DNA of 64,000 nucleotides, from positions 65,340,001 to 65,404,000 of the forward strand of contig JAFFJZ010000001.1 in assembly GCA_018340375.1 (NCBI GenBank), given 5' to 3'. The notes under the pieces were generated by a model. The model did not search any database. It saw nothing but the letters and a program-made list of their open reading frames with translations, and was not told the DNA's origin. Origin of the DNA: Gonatopus flavifemur (taxonomy: Eukaryota; Arthropoda; Insecta; Hymenoptera; Dryinidae). Below, piece after piece: positions 58,382 to 64,000 of this stretch. Position numbers and translations under genes: made by a program. Position 1 is the stretch's first letter. Each line of letters starts with the position of its first letter.

Positions 58382-61300
58382 ATGGTTATACAGCACAATG
58401 TTCAGGGATATGAAGGATTTCTACAGTTTATAAAAGATTTTAAAACCGATGAGCCTGTCTTTATTCTGTTCAGCGGGACCAAACTACCCAACGGTCAGAG
58501 TTGGTGTCCAGATTGCGTAGAAGGTGAAGAATACAAATTTGATAGATTGTCGTTCCAGAAATTTGAACTGACTGTAGTTTCATTTGATTTATAGTTAAAA
58601 AAATCCATAGAATCTCATTGATTCGACCAGATCTTGCAATAACTGATCAATTGAGTTTAATAACAATTCACATTTGTAAAAGTTGTATTCCGCTTTGGTC
58701 AACAACAAGAATTAGTGAACTTTCTTTATCAGCTAAAGATGCTCTACAGTGTCTTGAGATATAGCTTTTGAAGTACCTCGTAATATAATTCCAATTTTGA
58801 GAGCATCCGATAGTTCTCAGTCACTAAAATTATACTACGCTACTTTCATTGCTGCTGCAAGTAAAAGCATTTCAAATATTCCATATCTGTAAAGAGTGTG
58901 CTGTTCGAAATGAGCAATTTCTTTGTATATACGGCATTATGCCAAATCATGATAAACGCTACATTAGTTAATGGATCTACCATAGCACGAGAATTACAAA
59001 GGGATTGAGAATTGCAAAAAATGTATCCTGTACGTTCTATATTGTGTTACGTTTAGCGAATGGAATGAGGAATTAGAAAGAATTTAAACTTCATGATTCC
59101 AATTGTAGAATACTTATGAAGAAATTGTGTCTAGATTTTATATTCTCAATCCCCGTCAATGGAATGGATAGATATATTTTAATTATTTTTTGTTGATGTT
59201 GAAACATAATAAGTATTTATATTTTTATATATATTTTCACAACAGATCCAGAAATCATTCAAATTGTTTGTAATTGAATGCTATTATAATACCAAGTGAA
59301 AACAATCTATTTCAAATGAAAATTGAATTCTCGCGTAAGATGGCAAAGTAGTTTGAATTGAACTAGTGTATTTTGGAATAACAGTTGAGCATTTGAATTA
59401 ACATTTTAAGAACACTTCAGGCATTTCTCATGTTCAATCTTTACAAAAGCTTGAATTAATTTTTCTACATCATTCTCATCAATATCCTCTGTTTTCTTTT
59501 CCAATTTATGTAATGAAGTTTTGTCTCCTCTGTTTCAATTTGTACGCCGAAACTACCAGTGTATAGAATAATGAAATCATGCTGGCAAATCAGCAAAGGG
59601 CGTTTAACTATGGAACTTTGAATCTATTTTTGTCTTATGAAACTCTATACCATATCGGAACTCTGGTGGACAAATTGAACAGTTTTTCTAACCATCAGTC
59701 AGTTGCTATCCAATTGAATCATTCAAAAACTTCCCTTCAAAAATTGGCTATAAATAAAGATAAATGTTCCTCAATTGTAGGCTGGTTCGAGAATTCAAAC
59801 TTACAAAATCAGATGAATCATGGGTTTTCATTTTCTAAAATTAATTCCTTCGAACGGGAAACATAATTTAAAGAATGTAATTGAAGATTGTAGGTCTCTA
59901 ACAACCAGTAAACTCTATAATATATTGGAATCCGCATTTTCTCAAGTTTTTATAGTATGATCTGGTCAGAAAACAATCTGAAAGAGTGTGAAAGAGAGAT
60001 TCGAAAAATTGGGACAGGATAATCTTTCTAATACGCACTGTTCAAAGAAAGAACGGACAGAAATTGGGTGAGTTTCACTTTCTCTTGCTCATACAATCAA
60101 CTATACCACTCTGACCGCACGGAACTAGGGAGAACTCATTCCAGTATGTTATAGAGTTCTCTGCTAATAACTGAGTATTTCCTTATTCGATTATCAATTC
60201 GTTTCAATACACGATTCAAACTTCAGCAACATGGTTTCCCAGCTAGAACGAAAGCTTCATCAAAAACCACCATTATGGGGGTCTGAAAACTAGTTGCTTC
60301 CCAAACAAAGTTGAATAATTACACGAAACATCGCCATCTTTCGCCCTCGTAAATTGGTCAATTTTTCCCGGAAATGGGGTGTGGTTTCTGCCTACCAAAG
60401 CTGGTCAGACAATTGTTGATTGAGCATTACATTGCCGTTCAGAAAGTTCGTTCGTTCTACGGGTTCCAAGTTGTTCCAACTTGTACGGAACCAATCAATT
60501 CGTTTTTATGAGTGGAAATAAGGAATTCGAAATACTTTGAGTGAGTTGGGGCAACTTGGAACTTAGCTAGTGTCGTTTTGTGGCAGTTGCTGTATAAAAT
60601 TCGGTTGAATCTCATATGAGAGTCAACGTTTTATCAATTTTCGTTCATATAATCGATAAAATCTTGTAAATTCCAAACATAGGAAACAAATTTTTATCGG
60701 AGAAGAATGTTATTTTATCACAAGATCCACAAAAATCCAAGACTAGCCATGAATTCTTTAATATTTATATAACATTTTACAAAATTCTATCCCTGATCTT
60801 TTTCATATCTCATCGATTATCAGCTCTGTTAACCCTCAGTTACCCCACGGGGGTCAAAAGGGAACAAAAGGTTTTCGAAAATCTGATTTTCTGTTCATAG
60901 GAGTGAAGAGGTACAATTTGAAACCAGAACAGGGATCAATTTCGAACACCATAGTACATTTTTTATCATTGGAAAACCTTCGTTCAGTTGATTGCAATGC
61001 ACATGGGAAAGTTTAACGAAAACGCGCGAAAATACGTGGGGTAACTGAGGGTTAAAAAATTCCAATACATTCCCGTAGATCCTGTGACAAAATGACATGG
61101 TTTTCCAATAGGAGATTATTTTCCATCGATATTCATGAGGTTTTACCGATTGTACCCATAAAAACCAATAGAATATTGAGTTCCACATGAAATCCAACAG
61201 AAAGCTATAGCGACTGTGACAAAACAACACGGAAAATCCATAGAAACCCATTAATTCCGATAAAATTACACCTATCGATTTCTATTGGCATTTTTCAATA

Positions 61301-61965
61301 GGAATTGAATGAAAATATTGATAAATACTGGAATGCAATATCGGTAAACATAATCTATCATCATTAGTTAAGGATGATTTTGAATTTTCTGTCGTTATCC
61401 ACGAAATGACTTTGAGAATTCAAATTTTGTCTCTTTTAATTCTTCATCGGACTTACCTCTTTTAACAAAAATTCTATTTATATTATAATTTATGACGTTG
61501 AGTTCTCATTAAAGCACGGTGAGAGGTATTTTTTTCTATGCATTTTTACGTAACATGTGTTTCATGTAACCAGAGATGTTTAGAGAACTGATGGGGACCA
61601 GGTTATTGACCTGATTTGAAATTCCAATGACTTCAGTTGAAAAAAATCTCATGGATGGACAAATACCGCTATAGAACCTCTTTCCCTCTCAACAAATTTT
61701 CTGAAACTTTACCAGTTTCTATAGCGCTATTTGGACAATCGTTCATCAATTGACAATGGTTTTTTAAGCTTCTTGTTTCATACCTCAAATTTCATTATAA
61801 ATGAACTGTATAAAATTGTTCAAACCTACCGAATGAATATTTTTCATATATTATATTTACGTATATATTTCTTTTCCATACAGCTGAGCCTCACATCAAG
61901 GCAGGTTTGAAAGTGGCTCCTGAAAATTCACACTTCGTTTATGTAGAAGTTGGAGATCGTGGTTT
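58382..61965 (+). CDS. TXNDC17: TXNDC17 / TRP14 thioredoxin-like protein, exons 1-2 (3' end beyond window)
   Basis: Cytosolic 14-kDa thioredoxin-related protein that reduces small disulfides and cystine. Exon 1 is 58382-58523, from an ATG to GAAG|GTGAAG. It encodes MVIQHNVQGYEGFLQFIKDF and then the SWCPDCVE active site, where WCPDC is the TRP14 signature (CPDC instead of the thioredoxin CGPC). Exon 2 is 61884-61965, after a CAG acceptor. It encodes AEPHIKAGLKVAP, followed by FVYVEVGDRG, matching the family's AEP...GLK...VF.Y..VG. The donor is TT|GTGAGT, phase 2. The remaining third of the protein (about 120 residues in the family) is not found up to 64000. Intron 1 is 3,360 bp, unusually long beside rotatin's introns. 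Reading past exon 1 gives a short false stop-terminated peptide. Confidence 0.9.
58600..59950 (+). pseudogene. Possible decayed coding sequence in the intron, origin unknown
   Basis: Several short open blocks in shifting frames read more like protein than noise. One near 58,765-58,880 includes AFEVPRNIIPILRASDSSQS. One at 59,579-59,866 includes FNYGTLNLFLSYETLYHIGT. A frame-shifted continuation at about 59,850-59,945 includes NLKNVIEDCRSLTTSKLYNI. Stops and frame changes separate them. A minus-strand reading at 59,406-59,510 also looks protein-like, so even the strand is uncertain. I recognise no family. Confidence 0.3.
60833..61051. mobile_element. piggyBac-like MITE with TTAA target duplication
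   Basis: This 219-bp element begins CCCTCAGTTACCCCACG and ends with the exact inverse, CGTGGGGTAACTGAGGG. TTAA lies on both sides (60829-60832 and 61052-61055). TTAA duplication with CCCT...AGGG ends is the signature of the piggyBac superfamily. There is no coding capacity. Confidence 0.8.
61058..61305 (-). repeat. Dimer of a ~133-bp repeat unit (copy 2)
   Basis: TGTGACAAAA followed by ACA(T/C)GG recurs at about 61,083 and 61,215, a spacing of 132 bp. The reverse complement of 9,379-9,625 aligns along the whole stretch, including a shared block reading TCG(G/A)TATTCAT(C/G)AGGTTTT. It starts only a few bases after the piggyBac-like MITE. Transposon type unknown. Confidence 0.65.
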
Positions 61966-62355
61966 GTGAGTATAAGTTTGAAAACTATTACTATATTTAA
62001 AAAGTTTCTATCAAAGAATCAACAATTTTTCGAAACGATTCTTCGCATCATATTGAATTGAATATAAATTCTGTTTTCAACTATTAGGTGTTCTGGTTAT
62101 TTTTGAAGGATTTGTTGGCAAAACAAACAAAAAATTTGAGTTCATTTCAAAGAGGCTGTAGTTAATACTTAATTAAAAATATTTTCTATCCCTCTGTATT
62201 GACTTTTTCACACTTTTATGGTCATAAATACATTTCACGATAAAGAAAGTGTTAATCTTTCCAAGCAATCTATGCATCGAGCAAGTTGTTGATTATTGAA
62301 AGTTTCTGCTATAACGCACTATTCAAATCAATCAATTATTATCCATAACGCTCAG

Positions 62356-63012
62356 TACACGGAGAAAAATACCACTCGAACATATAAGAATTTTTTTTAT
62401 TTTTCTTGGTTAACCAGAAACAGGAAGGTTTGTGAAATGAACATACGAAAGGTTACAAATACTGTAAAAAGAGTAATAGCTTGCATTGAAAATTTAAACG
62501 ATGAAAGTTGGATTTTATAAAGCGTGTAGTAAAATTTGGCTATCCATCGGAGTTGCGAAAAACCCGACCCACCTGGATTTTTCTGGGTTTCACTGGGTTT
62601 TATTGGGTGTGACTGAGTTTTTTTGAAATTTATTCACATTAATGGTGTCACAGTAATAAGACTTTCAGAAAAATTCTTGAATTGTATACAAAATTCCTGA
62701 TGAAATGTCAGATTCCACATTCAATTGAATAATATTCAAAAAATCAATGACAATAAATTATCACACTAAAATTAATAAAACAGAAATTGAACTCAATTTT
62801 CTGAAAAAAAAACATTGTAATTTTAATTTGATATCATAGCGTGTCAGCGAATGATAGAAACTGGGTTCTTTGGGTCGGGAAAAATTGTTGAAATCCTGCT
62901 ATCCATTCGTAATCTCCCATATTTTCGTGTGAAAATTCATCTTATACACCTTCCTGTTTCTGGTTCGGTAAGAAAAATGAGAAGAAGTCTTATATTTTTT
63001 CCTTCACGTAGC
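62356..63012. mobile_element. Foldback element (family of 19,938-20,232), interrupted
   Basis: It begins TACACGGAGAAAAATACC. The left arm (AACCAGAAACAGGAAGGT near 62,412) is matched by the inverse right arm near 62,945-62,985. The same arms form the element at 19,938-20,232. This copy is split by an insertion at 62,548-62,897. The right terminus is degenerate, so the end is approximate. Confidence 0.65.
62548..62897. mobile_element. 350-bp insertion flanked by a 9-bp direct repeat (Mutator-like size)
   Basis: GCTATCCAT occurs at 62539-62547 and again at 62898-62906, directly flanking the insert and joining the host element cleanly when one copy is removed. Near its ends the insert has GAAAAACCCGACCCA, with the inverse TGGGTCGGGAAAAA at the other end. 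A 9-bp duplication suits Mutator-like elements, but there is no transposase to confirm this. Confidence 0.55.
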
Positions 63013-63477
63013 GGTTGTTCGTTTGAATTGTATCAACTCACAATACACAACGCCCTCCATATGAAATATTCTACCACAACCAACGAAACGACGGATGAGG
63101 AAAATACTGTTTATCGCGCCTTCTTGCTGATTGTAACGCGAAATGTGATCATGTTTACAAATACCCTACATGAATGTTGAATAATTTCTCTACATGCTCG
63201 AACTTTTAAATGTCTTATCAAGTATTTGTGTATAACTACAGCCATCTATACTGATAAAAAGGTTTTCTTCTGACAAATCAACGCATCTGGTTGAATATTT
63301 TAGAGAGATATCGTTTCATACAAATAAGACTTATTCATTATCACCAAACATTGTGTTGAATCAAAAAATTCATATTTATCAATTATAACCAAATTATTTA
63401 TTTGACTCAAACTGATCGAAATTGATTTGAATGAATATAATTTCTTCTCAAATTTAGATTTATCGAATCATCATCGG

Positions 63478-63670
63478 TACACTGACAGAAAAACGACCTT
63501 GTTGAAGCATTCGTGGTCGCAATAACTTGAAATCTGGTTCGATCCACCAGGGGAAATGTGATTGTGATGTCCAGCAAAAATGGTTGAAGCACATTTCCTG
63601 GTGAATCGAACCAGATTTCAACTTACTGCGACTACGAATGTACCAACCAGGTCGTTTTTCTGTCAGTGTA
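63478..63670. mobile_element. CACTGACAG MITE, short copy
   Basis: Ends are TACACTGACAGAAAAACGAC and the inverse. It is flanked by TA at both ends. The internal arms match the element at 32,278-32,549, but this copy lacks about 86 bp of the middle. Confidence 0.8.
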
Positions 63671-64000
63671 TGAAGTTGATTTGAAGAAATATGTGCTGTA
63701 TCTATCAACTATCGGGTTGACTAAATATTAATAAATTTTTCTTTGGCCGTATCCAACTACTTATACGATTTATTTACTATGAACAAATCTTATTTGAGTC
63801 AACGAATCTTTTTTCTCAGCGTATAAGAACTCCTCAAACCTGGCTAGAACACATAATAATCCTCGATTGGGAAAAAATAATAAAATAGAAAGAAAACGTT
63901 TTTATTTTATAAAATATTCATTGCAAAAATACATAATTTCTTACGATTTGGTAACCATGTGTATGGCAAATGAAACTATTTGCATATTCGATACCAAAAT

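Larger units (their letters stand above)
58524..61883 (+). other. Intron 1 of TXNDC17
   Basis: GT-AG intron. It contains a stretch of possibly decayed coding sequence (58,600-59,950), part of a palindromic repeat end near 60,180-60,240, a TTAA-flanked MITE (60,833-61,051) and a 133-bp-period repeat (61,058-61,305). The rest is AT-rich with nothing I recognise. Confidence 0.75.
61966..64000 (+). other. Intron 2 of TXNDC17 (truncated by window end)
   Basis: Starts with a GTGAGT donor. No exon matching the family's W-K-D-P continuation is visible. It contains a nested foldback element (62,356-63,012) and a MITE (63,478-63,670). The rest is AT-rich and featureless. Confidence 0.6.

Noticed and set aside
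1..64000. tRNA, rRNA and other RNA genes
   Set aside because: No cloverleaf with plausible A and B boxes or rRNA-like stretch was recognised by eye; a covariance-model scan would be needed to exclude them fully.

Overview
The window looks like AT-rich insect nuclear DNA, most likely from a hymenopteran. The evidence is intron-rich genes with GT-AG introns of mostly 60-350 bp, a DD34D mariner, and dozens of short palindromic transposons with TA or other 2-bp target duplications. The order is inferred from the general look of the genes and repeats, not from a search. No bacterial, plasmid, phage or CRISPR feature is present.

Positions 1 to about 48,400 are a gene desert of roughly 48 kb. I find no convincing host exon in it. 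It is packed with non-autonomous DNA transposons (MITEs and foldback elements), many nested in one another. It also holds one mariner (41,563-43,010) broken by a stop codon, a frameshift and a 151-bp MITE, and one LINE reverse-transcriptase scrap (about 17,170-17,560, minus strand). The MITEs fall mainly into two clans by their ends. One clan has TA next to CAC(T/G)G termini. The other has CCC...GGG termini flanked by a 2-bp duplication that is often TA but also TT, AA, AG, AC or CT. There are also a hAT-like element (8-bp duplication), a piggyBac-like element (TTAA) and one with a 9-bp duplication.

Positions 48,432-57,806 (minus strand) hold a complete gene for rotatin (RTTN; Drosophila Ana3), a large armadillo-type centriole protein. 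I could trace 29 exons giving about 2,170-2,230 residues, close to the vertebrate length. One junction (exon 24/25) is unresolved, and one intron carries a MITE.

From 58,382 (plus strand), head to head with rotatin across about 575 bp, starts a thioredoxin-like TXNDC17/TRP14 gene. Exon 1 has the WCPDC active site and exon 2 is at 61,884-61,965. The rest lies beyond the window. Its 3.4-kb first intron holds possible decayed coding sequence, a piggyBac-like MITE and a 133-bp-period repeat. The last 2 kb is intron 2, with more nested MITEs.

The two genes probably share a bidirectional promoter. They have no obvious joint pathway: rotatin acts at the centriole, TXNDC17 is a cytosolic disulfide reductase. 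The interest of the left three quarters lies in the transposon archaeology: insertion order can be read directly from nested elements, several with recoverable empty sites.
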